A DNA stretch of 64,000 nucleotides from Acetivibrio alkalicellulosi (GCA_008125075.1 VLTH01000002.1:1183016-1247015), one strand, 5' to 3'; positions 1-8,775 are shown, counted from the stretch's first letter. Numbers and translations: made by a program. Notes: generated by a model from the letters alone, not told the origin.

Positions 1-1455
1 AACTTGTGTCACACCACTATCTAATTGTCTTGCTGCATCTGAAACAGTACCAGATGACCACTTAATATTCCCAAACGTTCCCTGATTATTAGTTATAGCA
101 TTCCAGTAATTTTGCTGAACAGGATTTCTAGGAATAAATGGAATGTTTACTTTTCCAAAATCAGTTGGTATTTCCCTAATAGGCAAGCCAGTATATGGAT
201 CTCTAAAAGTATGCAATCCTCCATTTAAATTTCTTATATTTCTAACAGAATTAGGCAAGCTAGATACAGTTTGAGCAATTTTATATATTCCATATAACGA
301 TTGCCCTATATCTCCACTAATTCTTCCAGTTTCATATACTTTTGGATTACGAACTAAATTATTTAATGCAAAATCATTAATCCATTCATCAGTTCTTTTT
401 ACTGTAGCTTGAGTATCTCTCCATGCATCTCGTCCCCAATTAGTTGTAGTCATTCCTCCAGAGAGTAAATAAGTTGCACCTTCACCCAAATAAGCTGTAC
501 CTGTCAAAGCTAATGAACCTGTAGATAATCCACCATGAAAAAGAGAAGTTCCTACTCCTAGTGTAAAATCTTCAACTACTTCGGTAAATCTAAACGGTTT
601 ACCATCGTATGAATCTTCAACCCATGTTAAAAATAATGTATATGCAGGTGCAATAATATAACCTGTCTCATCAAGAATATATCTTTCATAGTAATCATAT
701 ACAATGTCTGAATAGATTGCTGTATCATAAGTTAAAAATTTACCTTCTGCTGTATAGTAAGGTCTAGTAGCATATACACTTGAACCATCAGCTAATCTAG
801 CTCTATCTAGTAATTCTGTTGGAATATAAATATTTCTATTTCTATAAACAAGATCGCTAGTTTCTAAATCATATTCATATACTTTTTGTCTATATGTTTT
901 TTCACCCATAAAAGTATCAATCATTGTAAAATAATGTCCTGTTGGATCATAATACTTTAGCGGATTATTCGCTGTATATGCATATAAGTTCAGTGTTAAG
1001 GGATCATTTGGATTCCCTCTATATGTGTCCTCCTGCAAGAACCTTGCAATCTTAGGGTCATACATCCTTGCATTAAGGTAATACAGCTCTGTTTCCCTGT
1101 CATACTGATAACCAGCATACATAATACTATTATTTATTGGTGTTAATGTAGGACTTCCACTTGCAGTAAAGTATTTCTCATCGTCTATATTACCAAATGC
1201 ATCATAGTAATATGTAGCTCTTATTACTCCATTTGTATCAATCAAAGCTGTTACATCAGCATGACCATTATACATATAATATAAAGTTAGTCCATCAGCT
1301 TGTCTCATTAGTAGATTAGTGCCATATAAATTTCTATTCACCTTATCAGGCTGACCTGGTTTTGTAACTACCTCCAACACTACCTTATCGTACTCATACT
1401 CCTTAACTGTCAGAGTTTCTTCATTAATATATATAGACACTTTCACCAGTGCCAT
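1..1455 (-). CDS. RHS-family C-terminal cassette (displaced tip), cut by window edge
   Basis: This is a 3'-incomplete frame of 485 codons in the window, running off the left edge. It opens at an ATG (1455-1453) just after an in-frame stop, so there is no secretion signal and no long YD-repeat shell. Residues 20-175 are the conserved RHS core, including the motifs YEYDKVVLEVV, YYYDAFGN, YLNARMYDP, RFLQEDTYRG and a final YYDPTGHY with Asp near residue 170. The rest is a variable tail rich in Gly/Thr/Ser, and its toxin end lies outside the window. Bases 1146-1399 match 14946-15199 of the giant RHS gene perfectly. I read it as a displaced alternative tip in the polymorphic-toxin sense. The tail activity is unknown, and a real translation start is doubtful. 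Confidence 0.8.
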   Translation of the reverse strand, partial: MALVKVSIYINEETLTVKEYEYDKVVLEVVTKPGQPDKVNRNLYGTNLLMRQADGLTLYYMYNGHADVTALIDTNGVIRATYYYDAFGNIDDEKYFTASGSPTLTPINNSIMYAGYQYDRETELYYLNARMYDPKIARFLQEDTYRGNPNDPLTLNLYAYTANNPLKYYDPTGHYFTMIDTFMGEKTYRQKVYEYDLETSDLVYRNRNIYIPTELLDRARLADGSSVYATRPYYTAEGKFLTYDTAIYSDIVYDYYERYILDETGYIIAPAYTLFLTWVEDSYDGKPFRFTEVVEDFTLGVGTSLFHGGLSTGSLALTGTAYLGEGATYLLSGGMTTTNWGRDAWRDTQATVKRTDEWINDFALNNLVRNPKVYETGRISGDIGQSLYGIYKIAQTVSSLPNSVRNIRNLNGGLHTFRDPYTGLPIREIPTDFGKVNIPFIPRNPVQQNYWNAITNNQGTFGNIKWSSGTVSDAARQLDSGVTQV

Positions 1456-1594
1456 TTTTTCAAGGTTCAATTAAATTACAACTTATTAACAATACACATT
1501 ATACCATATCTTTTTACTCTTAAAAATAAGATTCAAGAAATTTTATTTATTGAAATGATAGGCACTGTTGCCAGTGCCAAATTAAAGATATGTT

Positions 1595-1981
1595 CTATAC
1601 GTCTAACTTTTTTGTTGGTGGGTTTTGATATTCTGTTTTGTTTTTCATCATAGAAAAAATAATATTTACAAGTCTTCTCTGAACACATTTAAAAGCTTGT
1701 TTACTTGTCTTACCTTCTGATATTTTCTTTTTATAATAATCATAAAAAATAGGGTTTGTAAGTCTTTTGTGTTTTCCTCCAGTGTTGCAAAGAGTAACAG
1801 CTATTTTAAAAAGTATTCCGTTGAGCCTTCTGTTACCTCTTTCATTGGCAAACTGTAAATCTGTTTTACCTGATGAATAACTAACAGGACTTATTCCTGC
1901 GTAACGTGATAACTTTGCAGCATTGGAAAAACGGTCAATATCTCCAATTTCATTTATAAGGTTTGCTGCTGCAATATCATT
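1595..1981 (-). pseudogene. IS110 transposase, C-terminal part (Transposase_20 domain)
   Basis: The frame encodes the C-terminal third of an IS110/IS116/IS902-type recombinase. It contains the stretch FSNAAKLSRYAGISPV, followed by GNRRLNGILFKIA, typical of the Transposase_20 domain that carries the catalytic serine region. It is cut from its N-terminal part (4435-5297) by the IS66 element. Deleting the insert and one 8-bp duplication joins the halves in frame as GIDDIAAANLINEIGDIDRF. The first residues of the open frame seen here come from the IS66 end and are not part of the original protein. The gene is inactive in this state. Confidence 0.88.
1974..1981. repeat. Left target-site duplication of the IS66 element
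   Basis: The octamer ATATCATT lies directly left of the IS66 end. The matching octamer on the right (4435-4442) is ATATCATC, with one mismatch at the last base. Eight bp is the usual duplication length for the IS66 family. Confidence 0.75.
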
Positions 1982-2085
1982 GTAAGCGTCATATATTACC
2001 CACATTTTAAATGAAAATAATATATGAGATAATACCTTCAATATAAATTTGGAGGTGTTTTTATGTCAAAAGAAAAAATCTAAAG

Positions 2086-2364
2086 ATGTGGAGAGACATA
2101 GTAGAACAATTTAAAAAGAGTGGACAAAATCAAACACAATGGTGTAAAAACAACAATGTAAACTTAAGAAGTCTTAATAAATGGTATAATTATTTTAAAA
2201 AAAATAACAAAGAGACACAAGACTGGGTTCCTTTAAAAGTAGTTGAAGATCAATCAAATACCACATTAAATATTAAAATAGGTAATGCCATTATTGAAGT
2301 ATCAGAAGGATTTAACAGTAAACTTTTAGCTGAAGTTGTAAAGGTTATAGGTTTAACATGTTAA
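2086..2364 (+). CDS. tnpA: IS66 accessory protein TnpA
   Basis: This small 92-residue HTH-like protein matches IS66 Orf1. It has the typical WCKNNNVNLRSLNKWYNYF segment, a likely DNA-binding region, and a C-terminal part ending at a stop that overlaps the next gene. The annotated ATG at 2086 has no good ribosome site. A better one (GGAGGTG, 2051-2057) precedes an ATG at 2063 that reads MSKEKI and then stops. The two ATGs are 23 bp apart, so a single-base loss may have broken the natural N-terminus. The protein may therefore be truncated or poorly made. Confidence 0.8.
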   Translation: MWRDIVEQFKKSGQNQTQWCKNNNVNLRSLNKWYNYFKKNNKETQDWVPLKVVEDQSNTTLNIKIGNAIIEVSEGFNSKLLAEVVKVIGLTC

Positions 2365-2708
2365 GTTGGGGATTTGAAAAAATTTTTATAGCCTGTGGAA
2401 GTACAGATATGCGACGTGGTATTTATGGATTAGCAGCTATAGTTCAGGAATGTTTTGAACTTGATCCTTTCTCATCAAGTATTTTTGTATTCTGCAACAA
2501 AAAATGTGATTGTATTAAAATGTTGATGTGGGATCACAACGGATTTTGGTTATTTACAAGGCGTCTTGAAAAGGGAACTTTTAAGTGGCCTCAAAATTCA
2601 TCAAGTACTATTAATATAGATAGAAGACAATTGAACTGGCTACTAGATGGTTTATGTATTGAACAAAAACAAGCACACAAGAAAGTTAACTCAAAAGCAG
2701 TAATATAA
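2358..2708 (+). CDS. tnpB: IS66 accessory protein TnpB
   Basis: The 116-residue protein matches IS66 Orf2 (TnpB). Its signature is ACGSTDMRRGIYGLAAIV near the N-terminus, followed by KMLMWDHNGFWLFTRRLEKG and a WPQ motif. Length is normal for the family. Its ATG lies inside the last codons of tnpA, so the two are probably translationally coupled. It is thought to assist the TnpC transposase, though its biochemical role is not settled. Confidence 0.93.
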   Translation: MLSWGFEKIFIACGSTDMRRGIYGLAAIVQECFELDPFSSSIFVFCNKKCDCIKMLMWDHNGFWLFTRRLEKGTFKWPQNSSSTINIDRRQLNWLLDGLCIEQKQAHKKVNSKAVI

Positions 2709-2786
2709 ATGCTTTAAAGAGAAAAAAATCGAAAAAATTTATGTTTTTCTATGGCATTTATGATAAAAATTTGATATAATAATTAC

Positions 2787-4391
2787 ATGAAAAAATTATT
2801 AACTGACGCAGATATTATAGAAAAACTTCAAAAAGAACTTTCTCTACTTCAAGAGAAAAATAATTTACTTCAAGAAGAAAATGCTGAACTTTCAGCTAAG
2901 CTTAACTGGTTTGAGGAGCAATTTCGCCTCAGCCAGCATAGGCTTTATGGCCGTTCCAGTGAAAAGACTGTGATTAATGAGCAAATTTCTCTTTTCAACG
3001 AAGCAGAAGCTTTATCTGATGTAAAGCCAGAAGTCCCAGAACCATCAATAGAAGAAATTACATATAAACGCAAAAAGCGAAAAGGCCATAGAGAAGAAAT
3101 GTTAAAAGATCTCCCTGTCGAAGTAATTGAGTATAAATTATCTGAAGATGAATTATTTTGTGAAAACTGTAATAGTAATCTTCATGAAATACGTACTGAA
3201 GTTAGAAAAGAACTTGAGGTTATACCAGCAACAGTTAAAGTTATAGAACATGTAAGATATATATATGGATGCCGTAATTGTGATAATAATGGGATTGATA
3301 ATCCTATTGTAACAACAAAGATGCCAGAACCTCCAATTCCCAAAAGTATAGCTTCTGCATCTACAATAGCTCATGTAATGGTTCAAAAATTTATGTTTGG
3401 ATTACCATTGTATAGACAAGAACAACAGTGGAAGCAGCTTGATTTGGATATATCCAGACAAACAATGTCAAATTGGTTACTAATTGCTACTAACAGATGG
3501 TTGCATTATATATATGAGAGAATGCACTACTATCTATTGCAAAAAGATATAATCTGTGCCGATGAAACCGAAGTACAGGTATTACATGAGCCCGGAAGAG
3601 CTGCAACAACTAACTCCTACATGTGGGTTTATCGAACTGGAAGAGATGGACCACCCATAGTGCTTTTCGAATACCAAACTACTAGGGCTGGAAAACACCC
3701 AAAAAAATTTTTAGAGAACTTTAAATCATATCTATGTACAGATGGTTATGCTGGATATAATTCAATTCCTAGTATTACCAGAATTTGTTGTTTTGTGCAT
3801 GCCCGCAGAAAATTTGATGAGGCATTAAAAGTCCTGCCCAAAACAAAGAGAACCAAAACATGTGCAGCCCAAGAAGGTTTAGACTTTTGTAATAAACTTT
3901 TTGATATAGAAAAAGATCTAAAAGAAGTAAGTGTAGAAGAAAGATATGCATTAAGGCTGGAAAAAAGCAAACCAGTATTAGATGATTTCTATAGCTGGTT
4001 AAAAATTCAGCGTAAAGTTCTAACTCCTAAAAGTGCTACAGGAAATGCAATTCAATACTGTTTAAACCTTTGGGACAAGCTTTGTGGTTTTCTACTAGAT
4101 GGAAGACTTTATATTGACAATAACATTACTGAGAGGAGCATAAAATCATTTGTAATAAGTAGAAAAAACTTTTTGTTTTGTAACACTCCAAGTGGAGCTA
4201 CTGCAAGTGCAATTATTTATAGTATAATTCAAACAGCTAGAGAAAATAACCTAAAGCCTTTTGAATATCTAAAATATCTATTACACATGTTGCCTAATTC
4301 AGATGTCAATGATCAAAAAATATTAGACTTATATTTGCCTTGGTCTAAAGACATTCCAGAAGTCTGTAAATTTAATAATAATAGCATATAA
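2787..4391 (+). CDS. tnpC: IS66 transposase TnpC
   Basis: The 534-residue protein is a full-length IS66 DDE transposase. It begins with a coiled coil (residues 10-50, repeated LQEKNNLLQEEN pattern), followed by a zinc-binding domain with FCENCN and YGCRNCD. The catalytic domain shows the three acidic residues in ICADETEVQV, YLCTDGYAGYN and DNNITERSIKSF. The IS66 C-terminal region (SAIIYSIIQTARENNLKPF) is intact. It starts 78 bp after tnpB, behind an AT-rich stretch with a TATAAT-like box. No frame damage is visible, so it may be functional. Confidence 0.96.
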   Translation: MKKLLTDADIIEKLQKELSLLQEKNNLLQEENAELSAKLNWFEEQFRLSQHRLYGRSSEKTVINEQISLFNEAEALSDVKPEVPEPSIEEITYKRKKRKGHREEMLKDLPVEVIEYKLSEDELFCENCNSNLHEIRTEVRKELEVIPATVKVIEHVRYIYGCRNCDNNGIDNPIVTTKMPEPPIPKSIASASTIAHVMVQKFMFGLPLYRQEQQWKQLDLDISRQTMSNWLLIATNRWLHYIYERMHYYLLQKDIICADETEVQVLHEPGRAATTNSYMWVYRTGRDGPPIVLFEYQTTRAGKHPKKFLENFKSYLCTDGYAGYNSIPSITRICCFVHARRKFDEALKVLPKTKRTKTCAAQEGLDFCNKLFDIEKDLKEVSVEERYALRLEKSKPVLDDFYSWLKIQRKVLTPKSATGNAIQYCLNLWDKLCGFLLDGRLYIDNNITERSIKSFVISRKNFLFCNTPSGATASAIIYSIIQTARENNLKPFEYLKYLLHMLPNSDVNDQKILDLYLPWSKDIPEVCKFNNNSI

Positions 4392-4434
4392 TAAATTTGT
4401 AATTTTTTTTAGGTGGGTATTATATGACGCTTAC

Positions 4435-4442
4435 ATATCATC
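4435..4442. repeat. Right target-site duplication of the IS66 element
   Basis: ATATCATC, paired with ATATCATT at 1974-1981. Seven of eight bases agree. Confidence 0.75.
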
Positions 4443-5297
4443 AATGCCCCTCATGCTTTGAAGCTTGTAACCAAATTGGGGCAAGAACTCCTTGATTAAC
4501 TTTTCAACTTCTTTTGTTTCAGCAATTACATTTTTTAATTCCTTTACAGTTGAAATAATAACTTCATCAATAAATTCTTGATGTTCTACTTTTGAATAAC
4601 CATCTTTATTAACACAATCAAGAATAAGCTTTGCCTTTTCATCCTTATAAGATATTTTTTTACACTCTTTTTTAAACAATTCAACAATATCATCCTGTGT
4701 AACTCCTTCAAGTTTAAATGGTGAAGGATATTTTTCAAAAAATACAAGACAGCTTTTGGAATCAATATTGGGAAACCACTTTTTATAACTTGGGTAATGT
4801 TGCATAACATAGTCGTGAAGTTGATTCTTTAATCCCATGCCCGTTTTCATAAGTGAATTCCTTCTTCTGACAAGCTTTGAAAGTGTCCAGAACTTATCAT
4901 AAGGATTGAATTGAGGAAGAAAATCAAGCCTGTTAATTAGAACCCTTGCAGCACATTCACCATCAAAACTATCTGATTTATGAAGTGTATTTAAGGAATT
5001 TCTTTCATGTGCAACAAGTGATGAATTAACATGCTTAACACTATAATCTTTAGAATGAAGGTATACAGCAAGATTGCGACCATATGCACTTACATCTTCA
5101 AGACCAAAAACAATTGAAATATCCTTTGACTTGTGCCTATTTGCTTTAGTCAAAAAATTTTCAAAGTCAGAAGGAACATTTTTAAATGTAAACTCTGCAA
5201 GCTTTTCAAAAAAGCAATTTAAAATAACAGCGGTATGAGTATCTTTATGACTATCAACGCCACAATAAACATACCTCATTTTAGGATGTTGGAACAT
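4435..5297 (-). pseudogene. IS110 transposase, N-terminal part (DEDD RuvC-like domain)
   Basis: The frame carries the RuvC-like DEDD domain of IS110 recombinases. The acidic residues are in CGVDSHKDTH (first Asp), VFGLEDVSAYGR (Glu) and HKSDSFDGECAARVL (the Asp pair). A good ribosome site (GTGAGG) precedes the ATG at 5297. The frame runs into the IS66 inverted repeat, where a TAA created by GTAAGCG ends it after about 288 residues. The remaining domain is at 1595-1981. Confidence 0.92.
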
Positions 5298-5580
5298 TTT
5301 AAAAACCTCACTTTCATATATATAATTTTCAAAGAGCTAAACCCTTTAAACATCCCTAACAACAGCGTTATGACCAACTTACAGTCACCGCAACAAATAT
5401 TGAGTACTTAGGGTAAAGGCTAATATTACAGCCTTTGCAAAAGCTTTAATGAATAGTGGACAAAGTACCTAAAGTATTGAACCGAAAAAAAACGGAACTA
5501 CAGGGAATACGCCAGCCCTTCCATCTTTAAAGCCTTTGCAAAAACTGAATATATTTATCAAAATCCTTATACTTCAAAAA
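5298..5580 (-). other. Non-coding region upstream of IS110 transposase, possible bridge-RNA locus
   Basis: About 280 bp lie before the IS110 gene with no coding frame. In IS110-group elements such as IS621 the region 5' of the recombinase gene encodes a structured bridge RNA that chooses target and donor DNA. The segment contains GC-richer, partly repetitive stretches, for example AAAGCCTTTGCAAAA near 5530 and a similar CCTTTGCAAAAGC near 5435. No secondary structure was calculated, so the RNA assignment rests on family knowledge and position only. Confidence 0.35.
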
Positions 5581-5606
5581 TGGCAAGGGACTAAACGTCC
5601 CTGCCA
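5581..5606 (-). terminator. Rho-independent terminator downstream of the HRDC gene
   Basis: A stem TGGCAGGGAC / GTCCCTTGCCA with a short loop is followed on the minus strand by a run of five T. It lies about 110 bp past the stop of the HRDC gene. Confidence 0.65.
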
Positions 5607-5715
5607 AACAATAAATCAATAATATAAATGATAGACTCCCAACAACGGATATAACTTGCATAACCGCTGTACTTCCTGTATCTTCTATACCTTCTCATAA
5701 CCTTCCCTCCTTCTC

Positions 5716-6237
5716 CTAAGCTGCCTTAGAAACATACTCTCTAATAACTTCAATAAACCGACTACCATACTTATCCAACTTGGCTTGACCAACTCCTGAA
5801 ATACCCTTCATAGCTTCTAAATCTAAAGGCAACTTTGAAGCCATATCCTTTAAACTGGTATCGTGAAATATAATATAAGGTGGTAGCTTAACCTCTTTGG
5901 CAATATCCCTTCTAAGACAAACTAACCTTTGAAATAATAAATCAGAAGAAACTTCCTTTGTAACTGCTTCACTTAATGGCTCTGTCTTAACTTGTGGCTC
6001 TACCTTATGTACTACTTGTACTTGCTGTACAGGCTCAACTACTTCTATAGCCTTAACTTCTTCCTCTGTCTCAACTGCTTCACCACTGGATAAAACTTCA
6101 ACAGAAACCCTTCCAGAATCTTCAATAATAGCAATCTTACCTGAACCTGAAACATCTGATACCTCAATAGAAAATCCTGCTACCTTTAAATGTAAACTAC
6201 CTGTAACTGAACAACTGGAATCAATAACCAACTTCAT
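5716..6237 (-). CDS. Stand-alone HRDC-domain protein
   Basis: The 173-residue protein has a C-terminal HRDC domain (about residues 100-170). Its cues are LLFQRLVCLRRDIAKE, VKLPPYIIFHDTSLKDMA and GISGVGQAKLDKYGSRFIEV, which closely resemble the end of RecQ helicases and RNase D. HRDC folds bind nucleic acid. Here no helicase or nuclease domain is attached. The N-terminal part (1-55) is a Ser/Gly/Val-rich segment of unknown type, joined by a Val/Glu/Gln/Pro linker. An ATG at 6237 fits a GGAGG site 8 bp upstream better than the TTG at 6243. It lies between the IS110 element and the plus-strand RHS cassette. Function is unknown beyond likely DNA binding. Confidence 0.75.
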   Translation of the reverse strand: MKLVIDSSCSVTGSLHLKVAGFSIEVSDVSGSGKIAIIEDSGRVSVEVLSSGEAVETEEEVKAIEVVEPVQQVQVVHKVEPQVKTEPLSEAVTKEVSSDLLFQRLVCLRRDIAKEVKLPPYIIFHDTSLKDMASKLPLDLEAMKGISGVGQAKLDKYGSRFIEVIREYVSKAA

Positions 6238-6477
6238 AACCAATACCTCCCAAATAAAATACTACTCTCCACTGGATGCCATCTTCAAAAGCTGATGCGG
6301 ACAATACCGCTATCCCACTGCCTTGTCAAGACCTATTTCAAATTTTTTTTATTTATTACACAGGTTGGATTGTAAGGTATCTGTATCGGGACATGCTCGC
6401 AGAGATAAGCAGATTTTGAGAGTTTTCATTTCATTAAGATTTTCTTTTCTTCTTTGTAGAAACCAGGTTATAAAGTA

Positions 6478-7980
6478 GTGTTGGAGGTTAATGGAGCAGG
6501 GCAGCAGATAGGTAGAAATGTTTATGGTACTAATTTGTTAATGAGACAGGCAGATGGATTAAACCTCTACTACATGTATAACGGTCATGCAGATGTAACA
6601 GCTTTGATTGATACAAATGGAGTAGTAAGAGCTACATATTACTATGATGCATTTGGTAATGTAATGGATGAACAATACTTTACTGCAAGTGGAACTCCTA
6701 CATTAACACCAATAAATAATAACATTATGTATGCTGGCTATCAGTATGACAGGGAAACAGAGCTTTATTACTTGAATGCAAGGATGTATGATCCAGCAAT
6801 AGCAAGGTTTTTACAGGAGGATACATATAGGGGCGATCCGAATGATCCATTGAGTTTAAATCTGTATAGCTATTGTGCCAATAACCCTATTAGGTATTAT
6901 GATCCTACAGGACACTATTATGTAGATGGAATGCATGTTATTGATTTTTGGGCAACGCAAGGAAAAGGCCCCAAAGCAAACAACAAAAAACAACAAAACT
7001 CATTAATAGATACATTTACTAGAAATGTTAACCATTCTCTAAGCTTTAATAAAGGAGTGGCAAACAGTGTTATTAGTACTTTTAAAGGTGCTGTATATAG
7101 TCATTTTATATATCAAGGATACCGCAGTTGCAATGAAATAGTAGAGTTTGTCAGTGATCCAAAAGGTTATTGGGAAAAAGAACTAGCAGAGCAAAAATTC
7201 AAACAAGATGTTATGAAGTTTATGTGGAATGCTTATATGGGAGGAAATAAAATAACCCTTGGAATGGAATTAAACCCTTCTGAAAAGGAAGCAATTGTCT
7301 CAACATATTTGGAAGCAACATCATTTTTGGGAAACTGGTGGGAAAGTCCAACAGAGAATAAACTTGAAGATACGGGTTATATAGCAGGTACTATAGCACA
7401 GTTTTTTTTAATAAAGAAACTGATGGCAAATGCAACATCAAATACTACTATCACAAGTAATTCTAATATTATTCCGAATAATACTACAACTGCACTAGTT
7501 CCATACAATAAGAAGTTTGCAATTTGGCAAAAAAGATTAGAAGCTCTTAAAAATCAATCTTCTGGATCTGTTATATACTTAACAGATTCATCGAGTACAA
7601 AAGCAGGAGTTGTTAATCAGGGAACGGGTAAGACTGACTTCTATGTAGGACCAGATGGAAAAGTAGCAAGGAACTTAGATGACTATGATTGGTTTACAAA
7701 TGGAAGTGTCAGAAATCGAGTTGAAGTTGCTGGTATAGGTAATACAGGCAGAGTGTTGCCAAATAACCTAAATGAACAGATGGCGATGGAACAAGTTTTG
7801 TCAAATCCTTTAAAGGGTGCAACTCAATTGCCTATAAAAATGACCGACCCAAGATGGCTTGATGCAGATGGTTGGGTGAAAATGCAAAATATAGTTGAAA
7901 CATCTAATGGTAGTAGAGTAAATATTCATTTTGTATATAACAAAATAACTGGTGTAGTTGATGATTTTAAATTTAAATAA
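6478..7980 (+). CDS. Displaced RHS C-terminal cassette with candidate toxin tip
   Basis: This 500-codon frame starts at a GTG with a stop (TAG, 6457) just upstream, so there is no signal peptide or RHS shell. Residues 1-145 are the RHS core (GTNLLMRQADGL, YYYDAFGN, YLNARMYDP, RFLQEDTYRG) ending in YYDPTGHYY. Residues 146-500 are unique. The last 80 residues (GATQLPIKMTDPRW, DGWVKMQNIV, VNIHFVYNKITG, VDDFKFK) resemble a compact toxin domain seen at the ends of LXG and RHS polymorphic toxins, possibly a BECR-fold RNase. That is recalled similarity, not a search. The next gene is a likely immunity partner. On its own the cassette is probably silent unless recombined onto a secreted RHS gene. Confidence 0.78.
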   Translation: MLEVNGAGQQIGRNVYGTNLLMRQADGLNLYYMYNGHADVTALIDTNGVVRATYYYDAFGNVMDEQYFTASGTPTLTPINNNIMYAGYQYDRETELYYLNARMYDPAIARFLQEDTYRGDPNDPLSLNLYSYCANNPIRYYDPTGHYYVDGMHVIDFWATQGKGPKANNKKQQNSLIDTFTRNVNHSLSFNKGVANSVISTFKGAVYSHFIYQGYRSCNEIVEFVSDPKGYWEKELAEQKFKQDVMKFMWNAYMGGNKITLGMELNPSEKEAIVSTYLEATSFLGNWWESPTENKLEDTGYIAGTIAQFFLIKKLMANATSNTTITSNSNIIPNNTTTALVPYNKKFAIWQKRLEALKNQSSGSVIYLTDSSSTKAGVVNQGTGKTDFYVGPDGKVARNLDDYDWFTNGSVRNRVEVAGIGNTGRVLPNNLNEQMAMEQVLSNPLKGATQLPIKMTDPRWLDADGWVKMQNIVETSNGSRVNIHFVYNKITGVVDDFKFK

Positions 7981-8023
7981 TAAATAATTAATTAATTATA
8001 TTAATAAAAGAGAGTGTGATTTT

Positions 8024-8443
8024 ATGGATAATATAATATTTGAAAAAGTATGGCAAGATGATGAGGTTATTGAACTGAAAATAACTGGAATATCCCAATT
8101 TGTTACTGCACACCAAACTTGCTACATTCAGGATACTAACTTAAGAGAAATATCAAATCGGATAATTGATTATTCTAAGGAATATAGTAAACAGTGCTAT
8201 ATTGAAATGGGTAACAAAGAAGGAAACTTTACTCCTGCATTTTCTATGAATATTTTAGAAGCTAGTAAAACTGGTCATGTAAAAGTGGAAGTAGATATTG
8301 AGATAGCTGATACAAAGGAACGTAACCATAGGTGTTGTTTCTATGTTAATTCAGAACTCTATGCACTAGAAAAGTTAGGCAATAAATTTAGGCAATTAGT
8401 ATCTGATGTAGTAGGTAATAAAGTATCTTTAAATGATATGTAG
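8024..8443 (+). CDS. Candidate immunity protein for the adjacent RHS tip
   Basis: The 139-residue, acidic, soluble protein has no signal peptide or membrane segment and I recognise no family. It starts 43 bp after the RHS cassette, on the same strand, behind a GAGAGTG ribosome site. In polymorphic-toxin loci the gene directly after a toxin tip normally encodes its specific inhibitor, and size and composition fit. The last residues (KLGNKFRQLVSDVVG) may form a helix. Function is inferred from position only. Confidence 0.6.
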   Translation: MDNIIFEKVWQDDEVIELKITGISQFVTAHQTCYIQDTNLREISNRIIDYSKEYSKQCYIEMGNKEGNFTPAFSMNILEASKTGHVKVEVDIEIADTKERNHRCCFYVNSELYALEKLGNKFRQLVSDVVGNKVSLNDM

Positions 8444-8490
8444 ATAGTTGTCCTGTAGGTTGCAAAAATTCAATATGACTAAAATGTGTT

Positions 8491-8692
8491 TGGACTTCAA
8501 AAATTCAATCTGGCTAAAACACGAGCCAATATTTAACAATCAAAGCGAGTAGTACATACAATTTTATACTTTTAAAACAATAATAGCTTAATCAAAAAAC
8601 AAGCACTTTGGTAATTTAAAGCCAAGATGCTTGTTTTTTTACAGCACAAAATAAGCTATTGAAAAAGCTGTAACTTTTAGGCAACTTTTTTT
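8491..8692. repeat. Solo end of the rve-type insertion element
   Basis: About 200 bp match 9404-9603 with few changes. The segment begins with the terminal repeat (TGGACTTCAAAAATTCAATC), includes the hairpin at 8597-8637, and ends in the last transposase codons. It is an end left without the rest of the element. Confidence 0.8.
8597..8637. terminator. Hairpin terminator in solo element end
   Basis: The stem is AAACAAGCA / TGCTTGTTT, with A-run and T-run flanks on both sides, so it can act on either strand. The same hairpin recurs at 9507-9552 and in altered form at 8730-8775. Confidence 0.6.
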
Positions 8693-8729
8693 ACAATAGC
8701 TATTAGCTATTAGCTTATTTTGTTATATC

Positions 8730-8775
8730 AAAAAACAAGTATATTGGTGTAAATTACCATAATGCTTGTTTTTTT
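8730..8775. repeat. Second copy of the element hairpin
   Basis: Diverged copy of the hairpin module with AAACAAG / CTTGTTT arms. It is followed by CACAAAATAAGCTAT, as in the other copies. Confidence 0.55.

Larger units (their letters stand above)
1982..4434 (+). mobile_element. IS66-family insertion sequence, complete, 2453 bp
   Basis: Both ends start with GTAAGCGTCATATA when read inwards, and the inverted repeat continues imperfectly with ATACCCAC. GTAAGCG ends are the family signature. Inside are the three genes expected for IS66 in the order tnpA, tnpB, tnpC, all on the plus strand. The 8-bp flanks are duplicated with one difference. The element sits inside an IS110 transposase gene, so it arrived after that element. 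Confidence 0.93.
1560..5580 (-). mobile_element. IS110-family insertion sequence, interrupted by IS66 element (ends approximate)
   Basis: The two halves of an IS110-type transposase lie on either side of an IS66-type element and read in the same direction. IS110 elements usually lack clear terminal inverted repeats, so the outer ends are estimates. On the 3' side a small hairpin (GGCACTG-TTGC-CAGTGCC, 1561-1578) lies just past the transposase stop. On the 5' side about 280 bp of non-coding DNA precede the gene. The element lies between the left RHS cassette and the HRDC gene. Confidence 0.6.
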
